From Pseudochelatococcus lubricantis (GTDB lineage Bacteria > Pseudomonadota > Alphaproteobacteria > Rhizobiales > Beijerinckiaceae), in the NCBI RefSeq assembly GCF_011762225.1, contig NZ_JAASQI010000004.1:124001-188000 (forward strand): a stretch of DNA of 64,000 bases, given 5' to 3'. Below the pieces are notes generated by a model. It searched no databases and was not told the DNA's origin. It was given only the letters and a program-made list of their open reading frames with translations. How positions within the stretch are numbered: position 1 is the first letter of the stretch; the number at the start of each line of letters is the position of its first letter. The position numbers were made by a program, and so were the translations under genes. This document shows, in pieces, positions 29,975 through 39,087 of this stretch.

Positions 29975-32900
29975 CTATGTCGCGGCGCCGGCGCTGTCGG
30001 GCGCGGCCGGTTTGTCCTCAAGCAGCGTCTGCGGCCCGAACCACGTCACGTAGAGCGCGGGAAGGAACACCAGCGTCAGCAGCGAGGCGACGAGCAGGCC
30101 GCCCATGATGGCGAACGCCATCGGCCCCCAGAAGACGGTCGGCGCGATCGGGATCATGCCGAGCACCGTGGAAACGGCGGTGAGCAGGATCGGGCGGAAG
30201 CGCAGCCCGCTCGCCTCGATCACCGCCTCCTGCACCGTCCTGCCGGCCTTGCGCTCAGCCTCGATCTGGCCGATCAGGATGACCGCGTTCTTGATGATCA
30301 TGCCGAGCAGCGCGAGGATGCCGAGGATCGCCACGAAGCCGAGCGGCCGGCCCGACAGCAGCAGCGCCGCCACGATGCCGATGAGCCCGAGCGGCGCGAC
30401 GCTCAGCACGATGAACAGGCGCTGGAAGCTCTGGAGCTGGAACATCAGCACCGTCAGCATGATGAGCAGCATCAGCGGCACCACGGCAACGACCGACGCC
30501 TGCGAGGCCGCGCTTTCCTCAACCGTGCCGCCGACCTCGATGCGGTAGCCCGGCGGCAGCGTCGCCGACAGTTCCGCGATCTTGCCGGAGAGCGCGTTGA
30601 CCGCCGTCTCCGGCAACCCGCCCTGCACCACGTCGGCCTGCACCGTGAGCGTCGGCACGCGGTCGCGCCGCCACACCATGGGGAAGTGCTGGTCGTATTC
30701 GAAGGTCGCGAACTGGCTGAGGGGCACCGTGCGGCCGCCCGGCACGGCGACCTGCAGGGAGCGCAGCGTCTCGGGCGTCACGCGCTCCTCGTCGACCGCA
30801 CGCATGACGACGTTGACGAGATAGATGTCGTCGCGCACCTGCGACACCGCCGCGCCGGAGATGACGGTGTTGAGGATGCCCGCCACCTGCTGCGAGGACA
30901 ACCCGAGCAGCCGCGCCTGATCCTGATCGATGTGCAGGCGGATTTCGCGCGCCGGTTCGATCCAGTCGAAGTTGACCTTCTCGACTCCCGGATAGCTGGA
31001 GACGATGCCGGAAAGCTTCAGCGCGATCTGGCGCACTTCAGCGATGTCGGGGCCGACCACGCGATATTGCACCGGCCAGCCGACGGGCGGCCCCAGTTCC
31101 AGCGGCGAGATGCGGGCGACGACCTGCGGGAAGTGCTCCTCGAAGATGGCGTTCAGCTTGTCGCGCAGGCGCTCGCGCGCCGGCACGTCCTTCGCCACCA
31201 CCACGGCCTCGGCGATGAAGCTGTTGGGCAACTGCACATCGAGCGGCAGATAGAAGCGGATCGCGCCCTGTCCGATGTAGGTGCTCCAGCGCTCGATATC
31301 CTCGTCGTCCTTGATGAGCGCCTCGAACTCCTTGACCAGCGTTTCCGTGCCCGCGATCGAGGCCGATTGCGGCAGACGCATGGTGACCAGCAGCTCCGGC
31401 CGGTCGGACGAGGGGAAGAACTGGCTCGGAATGAGCGGCAGCGCCAGGATGGAGAGGGCGAAAGCCCCGATCGTCACCGCGATCGTCACGTAGCGCGCCT
31501 TCAGCGCCAGCGCGAGAAACGTCTTGTAGCCGCTCTCGATGCGGCTGGGCTTCGCCGGCTCGCTGCTCTGCTTCGGCGCCTTGATCAGCGCGATGCCGAG
31601 CAGCGGCGTGAAGATGACCGCCACGAACCACGAAACGATGAGCGCGATGGAGACCACGGCGAACAGGGAGAACGTGTACTCGCCCGCCGAACTCGCCGCG
31701 AACCCTACCGGCACGAAGCCCGCCATGGTGACGAGCGTGCCCGCGAGCATGGCGAAGGCGTAGGTCTTGAAGGCGAAGGTCGCCGCCACTTCCTTGCTGT
31801 CGCCCTTGCCGAGCCGCGTGATCATGGCATCGGTCGTCGTCATGGCGTCGTCGACGAGCAGCGCCAGCGCGATGATGAGCGCGCCTAGCGAGATGCGCTG
31901 CATGTCGATGCCCGCAAGCTCCATCATCGAGAAGACGATGGCGAGCGTGATCGGGATGGCGAGCGCGATGACGAGGCCGGGGCGCACGCCGAGGCTCAGG
32001 AAGCAGATCGCCAGGATGATCGCCACCGCCTGCCACAGCGATTCCATGAATTCCGCGATGGCGCCATCGACGGTGACGGCCTGGTCGGCAACGAGTTCCA
32101 CGTTGATGCCGATGGGCAGCTCCGCCTCGTAGTCCTGCATGACGCGCGCGATTGCCGCGCCCATGGCCAGGATGTCGCCGCCGTCGCGCATGGCGATGCC
32201 GAGGCCGATGGCCGGCTCGCCGTTCACCCGGAAGAGGGGCTGCGGCGGATCGACGAAACCGCGGTGCACGCGCGCAAAGTCGCCGAGGCGGATGATGCGG
32301 TCGCCGACCACGATATTGACGGAACGGATGTCCTGCTCGCCCTCGAAGGCACCCGACACGCGCAGCGAGATGCGCTCCTCGCCCGTCTCGATGACACCGG
32401 CGGGGTGCACCGCGTTCTGGCTCTGCAACGCCGCGACCACCGCCTGGCGGTCGATGCCGAGCCGTGCCAGATCCACCATCGAGAACTCGACGTAGATCAC
32501 CTCGTCCTGCGCGCCGATCACTTCGATCTTGGAGACGTCCGGCACGTTGAGAAGGCGCGAGCGCGCCTCCTCCACGTAGTCGCGCAGCTCGCGATGCGTG
32601 AAGCCGTCGGCCTCGAAGCCGTAGATGATGCCGAAAGTGTCGCCGAATTCGTCGTTGAAGAACGGCCCACGCACGCCGGACGGCAGCGTATGCGCCATGT
32701 CGCCGATGCTCTTGCGCACGTGGTACCAGATGTCCGGCACCTCGTTCGCGGGCGTCGCGCCCTCAAGGTCGACGAAGATCGTCGTCACACCCGCGCGCGT
32801 GAAGCTGCGCAGGTTGTCGAGGCGCGGCGTCTCCTGCAGGGTGCGTTCCAGACGCTCCGTCACCTGCTGCAGCGTGTCCTCGACGGTGGCGCCCGGCCAG

Positions 32901-33058
32901 GCGGCGGAGACGACCATGGTCTTGATGACGAAGGTCGGATCCTCGTTGCGCCCCAGCCGCTGGAACGACAGCAGACCGGCCGCAACCGCGACGATCATGA
33001 AATAGATGACGAGCGAACGGTGCCTCAGCGCCCACTCGGAAAGGTTGAACCCCTTCAT
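29975..33058 (-). CDS. RND efflux pump, inner-membrane permease subunit
   Basis: A 1027-residue AcrB-type proton-driven exporter. It has two repeats of a large periplasmic loop plus six membrane helices. The proton-relay Asp pair of helix 4 is in LALLVDDAMTT (near 400). Residues 1-12 precede the first helix, as usual. Its start overlaps the stop of the adaptor gene (33055-33058). No outer-membrane TolC partner is encoded here, so a channel elsewhere must complete the pump. The substrates cannot be inferred. The N-terminal signature (RNEDPTFVIKTMVV) places it outside the AcrB/MexB multidrug branch, in the poorly characterised group common in rhizobia. Confidence 0.93.
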   Translation of the reverse strand: MKGFNLSEWALRHRSLVIYFMIVAVAAGLLSFQRLGRNEDPTFVIKTMVVSAAWPGATVEDTLQQVTERLERTLQETPRLDNLRSFTRAGVTTIFVDLEGATPANEVPDIWYHVRKSIGDMAHTLPSGVRGPFFNDEFGDTFGIIYGFEADGFTHRELRDYVEEARSRLLNVPDVSKIEVIGAQDEVIYVEFSMVDLARLGIDRQAVVAALQSQNAVHPAGVIETGEERISLRVSGAFEGEQDIRSVNIVVGDRIIRLGDFARVHRGFVDPPQPLFRVNGEPAIGLGIAMRDGGDILAMGAAIARVMQDYEAELPIGINVELVADQAVTVDGAIAEFMESLWQAVAIILAICFLSLGVRPGLVIALAIPITLAIVFSMMELAGIDMQRISLGALIIALALLVDDAMTTTDAMITRLGKGDSKEVAATFAFKTYAFAMLAGTLVTMAGFVPVGFAASSAGEYTFSLFAVVSIALIVSWFVAVIFTPLLGIALIKAPKQSSEPAKPSRIESGYKTFLALALKARYVTIAVTIGAFALSILALPLIPSQFFPSSDRPELLVTMRLPQSASIAGTETLVKEFEALIKDDEDIERWSTYIGQGAIRFYLPLDVQLPNSFIAEAVVVAKDVPARERLRDKLNAIFEEHFPQVVARISPLELGPPVGWPVQYRVVGPDIAEVRQIALKLSGIVSSYPGVEKVNFDWIEPAREIRLHIDQDQARLLGLSSQQVAGILNTVISGAAVSQVRDDIYLVNVVMRAVDEERVTPETLRSLQVAVPGGRTVPLSQFATFEYDQHFPMVWRRDRVPTLTVQADVVQGGLPETAVNALSGKIAELSATLPPGYRIEVGGTVEESAASQASVVAVVPLMLLIMLTVLMFQLQSFQRLFIVLSVAPLGLIGIVAALLLSGRPLGFVAILGILALLGMIIKNAVILIGQIEAERKAGRTVQEAVIEASGLRFRPILLTAVSTVLGMIPIAPTVFWGPMAFAIMGGLLVASLLTLVFLPALYVTWFGPQTLLEDKPAAPDSAGAAT

Positions 33059-34209
33059 GACGGCGCACCCGACAGGCGCACCTTCATGCCGTCATGCAGC
33101 ACCTGCACGCCCGCGGTGACGACGATCTCGCCCTCGTCGAGCCCGCTCGCGACCGCGACGGACGAGGGATTGAAGCGTTGCACCTCGATGTTGCGCAGGG
33201 AGACGGTGGACGTCGCCGGGTCGACGACCCAGACGGCGGGCTGCTGGTTGAATTCCGTGAGCGCGGAAGCGGGCAGCTCGATGGCGGCGCCCGCGTCGAG
33301 CCGCATCGTGCCGACCACGGTCGCACCGAGCCGGAATGCCTCCGGCGGGTTCGACAGGCCGACCTTCACGGCGAACGTGCGCGTTACCGGATCGGCCTGG
33401 GGGGCGATCTCGCGCACGCGCCCTTCCGCCGCCACGCCGGGTGAATCGCTGAGCGCGACCCTGATCACCGGATCGGCCGGGGCGTTACGCAGCACCTGCG
33501 CGGGCACGTCGAACACCGCGTCGCGGCCGTTTTCGCGGGCGATGCGCACGATCATCTGCCCCGCCTGCACCACCTCGCCCGGCTCCGCGCCGCGCGCCGT
33601 GATGACGCCGTCCGCATCGGCGTGAATTTCCGTGTAATCAAGGTTGTCACGCGCAATCTTGAGTTGTGCCGTCGCGTCGTCGACCGCCGATTGCGCGGAG
33701 AGATGTGCCTGCTGCGCGGCGTCGAAATTGGCGCGGGTGGTGAAGCCACGGTCGAGCAGATGGCGCTGGCGCTCGAAGGTGTTGCGGTGCTGCGCCAGCG
33801 TCGCCGAGGCCGCGCTCAGCGCCGCCTCGGCCGAACGCAGGTTGTTCTGCGCGTTCTGGCGGTCGAGCCGTGCCAGCACCTGGCCGGCCTTCACCCTGTC
33901 GCCGACATTGACGAGCCGTGCCAGCATGCGCCCGCCGACGCGGAAGGCGACCGCAGCTTCGTCCTGCGCCTCGACATGACCGGTGAGCGTGACGGTATCG
34001 CCCGCCTCGCGGACTTCCACCGTCACCGTGCGCACCGTGCGGGCGGGCCGCTCGGCGGCTTTCTCCTGCTGCTGGCAGGCGGCGAGCAGGGGCAGCGCCA
34101 GCAGCAGCAAACAGGCACCCATGGCCTTGCGACGGAACGGACGCCCGCTGCCCCGTTCATGGACGCGCCCTGCGGCATTCTCGTGTTGAAAGCCAATCCA
34201 GCCCGACAC
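33055..34209 (-). CDS. RND efflux periplasmic adaptor (lipoprotein)
   Basis: Membrane-fusion protein bridging the pump to an outer-membrane channel. It has a lipoprotein signal with lipobox LLAAC, so it is anchored by lipid on the periplasmic side. Then come a lipoyl-like half motif (FRVGGRMLARLVNVGDRVKAGQVLARLD), a coiled-coil hairpin (about 105-170), the second half motif, and beta-barrel domains. The start is uncertain: GTG at 34209 (GGGGG six bases upstream, 384 residues) is preferred over a TTG at 34230; an ATG at 34122 would leave no basic residues before the hydrophobic core. It heads the operon adaptor-pump-AI2E-patatin. Confidence 0.9.
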   Translation of the reverse strand: MSGWIGFQHENAAGRVHERGSGRPFRRKAMGACLLLLALPLLAACQQQEKAAERPARTVRTVTVEVREAGDTVTLTGHVEAQDEAAVAFRVGGRMLARLVNVGDRVKAGQVLARLDRQNAQNNLRSAEAALSAASATLAQHRNTFERQRHLLDRGFTTRANFDAAQQAHLSAQSAVDDATAQLKIARDNLDYTEIHADADGVITARGAEPGEVVQAGQMIVRIARENGRDAVFDVPAQVLRNAPADPVIRVALSDSPGVAAEGRVREIAPQADPVTRTFAVKVGLSNPPEAFRLGATVVGTMRLDAGAAIELPASALTEFNQQPAVWVVDPATSTVSLRNIEVQRFNPSSVAVASGLDEGEIVVTAGVQVLHDGMKVRLSGAPS

Positions 34210-34216
34210 CCGAAAC

Positions 34217-34247
34217 CCCCGATATATCAAGTCTAAATCTATCGGGG
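34217..34247. promoter_or_regulatory. Inverted repeat at the start of the RND operon (operator candidate)
   Basis: Perfect arms CCCCGATA (34217-34224) and TATCGGGG (34240-34247), 15 bases apart. It lies just downstream of a plausible -10 and overlaps the GGGGG ribosome binding site of the adaptor gene. RND operons are commonly controlled by TetR-type repressors binding such sites, but no regulator gene is adjacent. It could also act as an RNA hairpin hiding the ribosome binding site. Confidence 0.55.
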
Positions 34248-34250
34248 TCG

Positions 34251-34278
34251 GTTATACATGGAAACCGTGACAGAACAA
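34251..34278 (-). promoter_or_regulatory. Candidate sigma-70 promoter of the RND operon
   Basis: On the minus strand TTGTTC (34278-34273) and TATAAC (34256-34251) are separated by 16 bases. The predicted start would fall within the inverted repeat at 34217-34247, which suits operator control. The assignment is by eye. Confidence 0.4.
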
Positions 34279-34714
34279 TACAGCGGAACATTAACAATTA
34301 CAGGCGCTACAGGTAGCCTGCGTTTGCCGGCCCAGCCCCCCTGATGGAACCTCATGGTTGAGGATGGTCGAGGAATTTTGGTCATCCTGCCAACCTGATT
34401 TCCCTTGGCGCCGAACGCAGTAGATGCCGGTTGCGCCAGCCAGGATGGACAACGCGGCAGGGTCCAAAATCATCGGACAGCCGACCCTGCGAGGCGCTGT
34501 CAGGGATTCTTGCTCCATCTAGTCTGGACGGGTTTCAACGTAGATGCCCTCAAAACGTGCACCCCGGCGGGTGGCTGCCGCGCGTTGCGCCACGTCAAAT
34601 GGCTGTGCAGGCCGGCGTGCTAGGGGTAATATGAAATACAGGCGCAATCGCTGCGCCAGCATGCCAAGAACGAGCTTGCCAATCGAGCTTGCCAAGAATG
34701 ACTGGAGAACTCCC
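34279..34714. other. Intergenic stretch between the RND operon and the CBS-BON gene
   Basis: About 435 bases without a convincing gene. A 75-codon frame on the minus strand (34291-34518) has a hydrophobic patch (ALSILAGATGIY) but no ribosome binding site. Short plus-strand frames here lack starts with signals. The promoter of the CBS-BON gene must lie here, but I cannot point to it. Confidence 0.5.
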
Positions 34715-35434
34715 GTGAAAGCCGCCGATATCATGACCCGCGACGTCCTCACCGTGAAGCCGGAAGACCGCATCGCCGATGTCGTGGCGTTGATGCTTGA
34801 AAAGAAGGTCAGCGGCCTTCCCGTGGTCGACGCCGAAAACCATCTCGTCGGCGTCGTCACGGAGGGTGACTTCCTGCGCCGGTCCGAACTCGACACCCGG
34901 CGCGAACGCACCCGGTGGCTCGAATTCATCCTCGGCCCGGCGAAGGCCGCCGCCGACTACGTGGAGGCGAACGCGCGCCGGGTGAAGGACGTGATGACGC
35001 CCGATCCCGTCACCGTCACCCAGTACACGCCGCTTGCCGACATCGTCTCGCTGTTCGAGAAGCACAAGATCAAGCGCGTGCCGGTGACGGCCAACGGCAA
35101 GCTCGTCGGCATCGTCAGCCGCGTCGACCTGCTGCGGGCGCTCTCGAAGCAGCTGAGTCGCACGGAACTCGCCAGCGACCAGACCATCCGTGACCAGATC
35201 ACCGCGGCCATCGCGCGCGAGCCGTGGGCGCCGCCCTACATCCCCACACCGGACGTCGAGGACGGCGTGGTGACGCTGCGCGGCACGATCTTCGACGCGA
35301 CGGTGCGCGAGGCGCTGAAGGTGCTGATCGAATCGGTGCCCGGCGTGCGCGAGGTGCGGGACGAGCTCGTCCTCGTCGAGCCGCTGTCCGGCGTCATTCT
35401 CGATCAGCCGGAAGGCCAGAGCGGCCGCAACTGA
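34715..35434 (+). CDS. CBS-pair plus BON domain protein
   Basis: A 239-residue protein with two CBS domains (about 1-60 and 87-150; ADIMTRDVLTVKPEDRIADVV and KDVMTPDPVTVTQYTPLADIV), which usually bind adenine nucleotides, and a C-terminal BON domain (about 160-230; VEDGVVTLRGTIFDATVREAL) that binds membranes or hydrophobic ligands. No signal peptide is seen, so it is cytoplasmic or membrane-associated. I chose the GTG at 34715 because GGAG lies eight bases before it. Longer frames to 34544 are unconserved and basic. The function is unknown; such proteins are stress-associated in several bacteria. lgt follows 74 bases downstream. Confidence 0.88.
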   Translation: MKAADIMTRDVLTVKPEDRIADVVALMLEKKVSGLPVVDAENHLVGVVTEGDFLRRSELDTRRERTRWLEFILGPAKAAADYVEANARRVKDVMTPDPVTVTQYTPLADIVSLFEKHKIKRVPVTANGKLVGIVSRVDLLRALSKQLSRTELASDQTIRDQITAAIAREPWAPPYIPTPDVEDGVVTLRGTIFDATVREALKVLIESVPGVREVRDELVLVEPLSGVILDQPEGQSGRN

Positions 35435-35508
35435 CGGCGTTCGCGCAACACCGGGCTTGACGCGCCGCGCCCGACGGGGACAGTGGCAGCGTCAAGTCTG
35501 GAGCAAGC

Positions 35509-36396
35509 ATGCCGATATCCGCATCCGCCCTCGCCGCGCCCGTGATGGCGCTGGCCTTTCCGGCCATAGACCCGGTGGCCGTCGCCATCGGGCCCTTCGC
35601 GATTCGCTGGTACGCGCTCGCCTATATCACCGGCCTCGTCGGCGGATGGCTTTATGCGCGCCGCCTCGTCAGCGCCGCATCGCTGTGGGGCGGCGTGCCC
35701 CGGCCCTCCGTCACCGATATCGATGACATGCTGGTCTACGTCGCGCTCGGCGTCGTGCTGGGCGGGCGGCTCGGCTACGTGCTGTTCTACAACCCCGGCC
35801 AGTATTTCGCCGATCCGCTGTCGATCTTCGCCGTCTGGCAGGGCGGCATGGCCTTCCACGGCGGCCTCGCGGGCGCGGCCGTCGCCATGGCGCTGCTGGC
35901 GCGGGCGCGGAAGATTCCCATTCTGTCGTTCTTCGACGTTGCGGCGACGGTGGCGCCGATCGGCCTCTTTTTCGGCCGCATCGCGAATTTCATCAACGGC
36001 GAGCTGTGGGGCAGGCCTGCGCCCGACCTTCCGTTCGCGGTTGTGTTTCCGAATGGCGGGCCCGTTCCGCGCCATCCGAGCCAGTTGTACGAAGCACTTG
36101 CGGAGGGCGTGCTGCTCTTCCTGCTTGTCGCCGCGGTCGTGCGGGTGGCGGGTTTCCGCCGCCCCGGGCTGGTTACGGGCGTCTTCGCCGCAGGCTACGC
36201 CATCGCGCGCAGCGCCTGCGAATTTTTTCGCGAGCCCGATCCGCAGCTCGGTTTCCTGTTCGGCACGCAGGTTTCCGCGCTGGAGGGCGGCGTGACCATG
36301 GGCATGCTGCTGAGCCTGCCGTTGCTGATCGCCGGGCTGTGGCTCGTCCGGCGCGCTCTCGACCGCGAGCCACGCGCCGGAGAGGAAACAGCATGA
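35509..36396 (+). CDS. lgt: Prolipoprotein diacylglyceryl transferase
   Basis: Inner-membrane enzyme that transfers diacylglycerol from phosphatidylglycerol to the lipobox cysteine, the first step of lipoprotein maturation. The 295 residues have seven hydrophobic segments. The family signature GRIANFINGELWGRP is near 158-172, the catalytic-region motif GGMAFHGGLAG near 116, and the conserved HPSQLYEAL near 193. Its stop overlaps the midA start (ATGA, 36393-36396). The lgt-midA-pgeF order is common in alphaproteobacteria. Confidence 0.96.
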   Translation: MPISASALAAPVMALAFPAIDPVAVAIGPFAIRWYALAYITGLVGGWLYARRLVSAASLWGGVPRPSVTDIDDMLVYVALGVVLGGRLGYVLFYNPGQYFADPLSIFAVWQGGMAFHGGLAGAAVAMALLARARKIPILSFFDVAATVAPIGLFFGRIANFINGELWGRPAPDLPFAVVFPNGGPVPRHPSQLYEALAEGVLLFLLVAAVVRVAGFRRPGLVTGVFAAGYAIARSACEFFREPDPQLGFLFGTQVSALEGGVTMGMLLSLPLLIAGLWLVRRALDREPRAGEETA

Positions 36397-37511
36397 GCAC
36401 GCCCACGCACGACACGCCGAAGCCGGAAACGCCGCTGGCGCGGGAAATGAAGGCCGTCATCGCCGCCAACGGCCCCATCACGGTGGAGCTTTACATGGCG
36501 CTCTGCCTCGGCCATCCGCGCCACGGTTACTACATGACCCGCGATCCGCTCGGCCTTGCCGGCGATTTCGTAACCGCGCCGGAAATCTCGCAGATGTTCG
36601 GCGAGCTTATCGGCCTGTGGGCGGCGGAGGCGTGGCGCCATCTGGGCGAACCATCGCGCGTGCGCCTCGTCGAACTCGGCCCCGGGCGCGGCACGCTGAT
36701 GAAGGACGCGCTACGCGCCGCCCGCGCCCTGCAGGCCTTCCACGCCGCCATCGAGGTGCACCTCGTCGAGACGAGCCCCGTGCTGCGCGGGCTGCAGGCG
36801 GCGACGCTGGAGCATTCCGGCTTCGCGCCCGAATGGCACGACGCCTTCGCGCAGGTGCCGGACGGTCCCACCATCGTCATCGCCAACGAGTTCTTCGATT
36901 GCCTGCCGGTGCGCCAGTACGTGCGCGGGCGCGAGGGCTGGTTCGAGCGGCTCGTCGGCCTCGACGCGAAGGGCGAACTCGCCTTCGGCCTCGCCCCGGC
37001 CCCGGAGCCCGCGCTGAAGCGCGACGCGCCCGAGGGCGCGCTGATGGAGTTTCCCGCCAGCCAGATCATCGCCATGCGCGAGATCACGGAGCGCATCGCG
37101 CACGACGGCGGCGCGCTGCTCGTCATCGACTACGGCCATCTGCGCACCGGCTACGGCGAAACGTTGCAGGCCGTGCGCGACCACGGCTACACTGGCGTGC
37201 TCGATGCGCCGGGCGAGGCGGATGTCACCGTGCATGTCGACTTCGCGGCCCTCGCGCAGGCCGCGCGGATGGCGGGCGGCGCGGTTCACGGCCCCACGAC
37301 GCAGGGCGAGTTCCTGCTGAACCTCGGCATCCGCGAGCGGGCGGCGGCACTGCGGGAGGGCGCGCCCGACAAGGCGGTGTCCATCGATACGGCGCTCGCC
37401 CGTCTCATCGATATGGAGACGCGCGGCATGGGCCAGTTGTTCAAGGTGATGGCCGTGGCCCATCCGGCCATGCCGCTGCTGCCCGGCTTCGACAGGCGGC
37501 ACGATCCCTGA
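36393..37511 (+). CDS. SAM-dependent methyltransferase, MidA/NDUFAF7 family
   Basis: A 372-residue class I methyltransferase. The SAM-binding motif is in RLVELGPGRGTLMKD (near 90-104), preceded by the family signature GDFVTAPEISQMFGELIG (near 55-72) and followed by IANEFFDCLPVRQY. In mitochondria the orthologue NDUFAF7 dimethylates an arginine of the complex I subunit NDUFS2; bacterial members may do the same to NuoD, but this is inference. The ATG at 36393 overlaps the lgt stop. No nuo genes are in the window. Confidence 0.92.
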   Translation: MSTPTHDTPKPETPLAREMKAVIAANGPITVELYMALCLGHPRHGYYMTRDPLGLAGDFVTAPEISQMFGELIGLWAAEAWRHLGEPSRVRLVELGPGRGTLMKDALRAARALQAFHAAIEVHLVETSPVLRGLQAATLEHSGFAPEWHDAFAQVPDGPTIVIANEFFDCLPVRQYVRGREGWFERLVGLDAKGELAFGLAPAPEPALKRDAPEGALMEFPASQIIAMREITERIAHDGGALLVIDYGHLRTGYGETLQAVRDHGYTGVLDAPGEADVTVHVDFAALAQAARMAGGAVHGPTTQGEFLLNLGIRERAAALREGAPDKAVSIDTALARLIDMETRGMGQLFKVMAVAHPAMPLLPGFDRRHDP

Positions 37512-37661
37512 CGCGCGATCCCGGATCCGCCCCGGTTTAGCGGTTTTGAAACGTGCCCGGCCGATAAACGGCAGAAGGCACGACGATTCGACGACGAGCG
37601 GCACCGGAGCGCGTTCCGCTCACATCGGACCGTGCTGCAGGCCCACCCGACAGGAGGCATC

Positions 37662-38480
37662 ATGAGCGGACAGAACGATACGCCCCCGGGCGCCGGGGGG
37701 CCGGAAGCGCTGGAAGCGGCGGTGCTGTCCGCCCTGCCCGGCCTGCGGCATGCCTTTTTCACCCGGCGCGGCGGCGCGTCGGACGGGCTTTACACGGGCC
37801 TCAACGGCGGGCTTGGCTCGGCGGATGCGCGCCCGGCCGTCGACGAGAATCGCCGGCGCATGGCGGGCCACTTCGGCCTCGCGCCCGAGCGCCTCGTCAC
37901 GCTTTATCAGGTGCATTCCGCGGATGTGGTGACGGTGGAAACGCCGTTTCCGGCGGACGAGCGGCCACGCGCCGACGCCATGGTGACCGACAGGCCGGGC
38001 GTGATTCTCGGCATCGCCACCGCCGACTGCGGGCCGCTGCTGTTCGCCGATGCGCAGGCGGGCGTGATCGGCGCCGCGCACGCGGGCTGGAAGGGCGCTT
38101 TCGCTGGCGTGCTGGAGGCGACCATCGACCGCATGGAACGGCTCGGCGCGCAACGGGCACGCATTCGCGTGGCACTGGGCCCGACGATCAGCCAGACGGC
38201 CTATGAAGTGGGGCCGGAATTCGTCGACCGTTTCACGGAGGCCGACCCCGGCAACAGCCGGTTCTTCGCCTTCTCGGACAGCGCAGAGCACGCGCGCTTC
38301 GACCTGCCCGGCTTCATCGGCGCGCGGGCCGCCGCCGCCGGCATCGGCACCTTCGAGCATCTCGGCCTGTGCACCTATGGCGACGAAGTCCGCTTCTACA
38401 GCTATCGCCGGGCCACGCATCGCAACGAGACCGATTACGGCCGTCTGATAGCCGCGATCGCGCTGCATCAGGAAGCGTGA
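37662..38480 (+). CDS. pgeF: PgeF/YfiH family protein (laccase-domain, purine nucleoside phosphorylase)
   Basis: A 272-residue DUF152 protein. The zinc/copper site residues are visible in YQVHSADV (near 85-92), TADCGPLLF (near 121) and GAAHAGWKGAF (near 140). E. coli PgeF edits peptidoglycan precursors that carry L-Ser in place of L-Ala; related proteins show adenosine deaminase/phosphorylase activity. I chose the ATG at 37662 because CAGGAGG lies just before it. It follows midA by 150 bases and probably shares its transcript. Confidence 0.9.
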   Translation: MSGQNDTPPGAGGPEALEAAVLSALPGLRHAFFTRRGGASDGLYTGLNGGLGSADARPAVDENRRRMAGHFGLAPERLVTLYQVHSADVVTVETPFPADERPRADAMVTDRPGVILGIATADCGPLLFADAQAGVIGAAHAGWKGAFAGVLEATIDRMERLGAQRARIRVALGPTISQTAYEVGPEFVDRFTEADPGNSRFFAFSDSAEHARFDLPGFIGARAAAAGIGTFEHLGLCTYGDEVRFYSYRRATHRNETDYGRLIAAIALHQEA

Positions 38481-38490
38481 CGGCAACCAT

Positions 38491-38610
38491 AGCAGTTTGC
38501 ATTCAAGTCGATCCATCGCATTGAGTGCGAGTTGCGGGAACGCAAGCTGCGGTAAAATATAGACTTTAGAGCGTACGATCTGATTCCATCAGATCGTCTG
38601 GCGCTCTATA
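38491..38610 (+). repeat. Composite intergenic repeat, copy 1
   Basis: Begins AGCAGTTTGCATTCAAG, contains CGGTAAAATA, and ends in a nested palindrome AGAGCG..GATCTGA-TTCCA-TCAGATC..GCGCTCT (38568-38607). A second copy with the same parts in the same order is at 54492-54588. The 3' palindrome is also the core of the element at 59997-60033. It starts 11 bases after the pgeF stop. Confidence 0.8.
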
Positions 38611-39087
38611 CGCCGACCGACAAGCCCGCCTCATCCGCGCCTGGCCGAGTGTTTCCGCTGAAAGAGGGGCATTCCGGCGCTTGCCTTTGGCGGAAAAAGC
38701 TCCGGTTCCTCAAAGACATAATTTTCTGACTTTGAGCGCAGCTTCCAACCGCGGGCGTTGGCGATATCTATATGTACTACGTTGTTCATGAGGTAGAGTA
38801 AATTAAATATAAGAAATTATACGTATAGCTTTATCGTAATAACTCGTGATAATTCAACGAAACGATTCGCCGTTAAAGCACATAAATGAATTATTTTCGC
38901 ATGTAAAATTCCTTTCTATCCGATTCACTTTCTATCTTTATAGAAAAACAAGAAGGAAACAGGAAATATGATATTTTCAAAAATGAATAATTATTCAAAA
39001 TATATGATTATATGTTTGTTTTAACGTCTTTCAGACCGCCTTGATTTCTGAAATATTGCACAGCTGTTTCAACAGAGTTTTCATCCC
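38611..39087. other. AT-rich intergenic DNA before the globin-coupled receptors
   Basis: No gene is supported. From about 38760 to 39060 the sequence is extremely AT-rich (long runs such as AATTATACGTATAG and ATGAATAATTATTC) in an otherwise very GC-rich window. It must hold the promoter of the first chemoreceptor gene, but AT-richness makes any -10 call meaningless. Such DNA often marks acquired regions bound by silencers such as MucR/Ros. Confidence 0.7.

Noticed and set aside
34291-34518. Possible 75-residue membrane peptide on the minus strand
   Set aside because: It has a hydrophobic stretch but no ribosome binding site and no recognisable relative; too weak to call as a gene.
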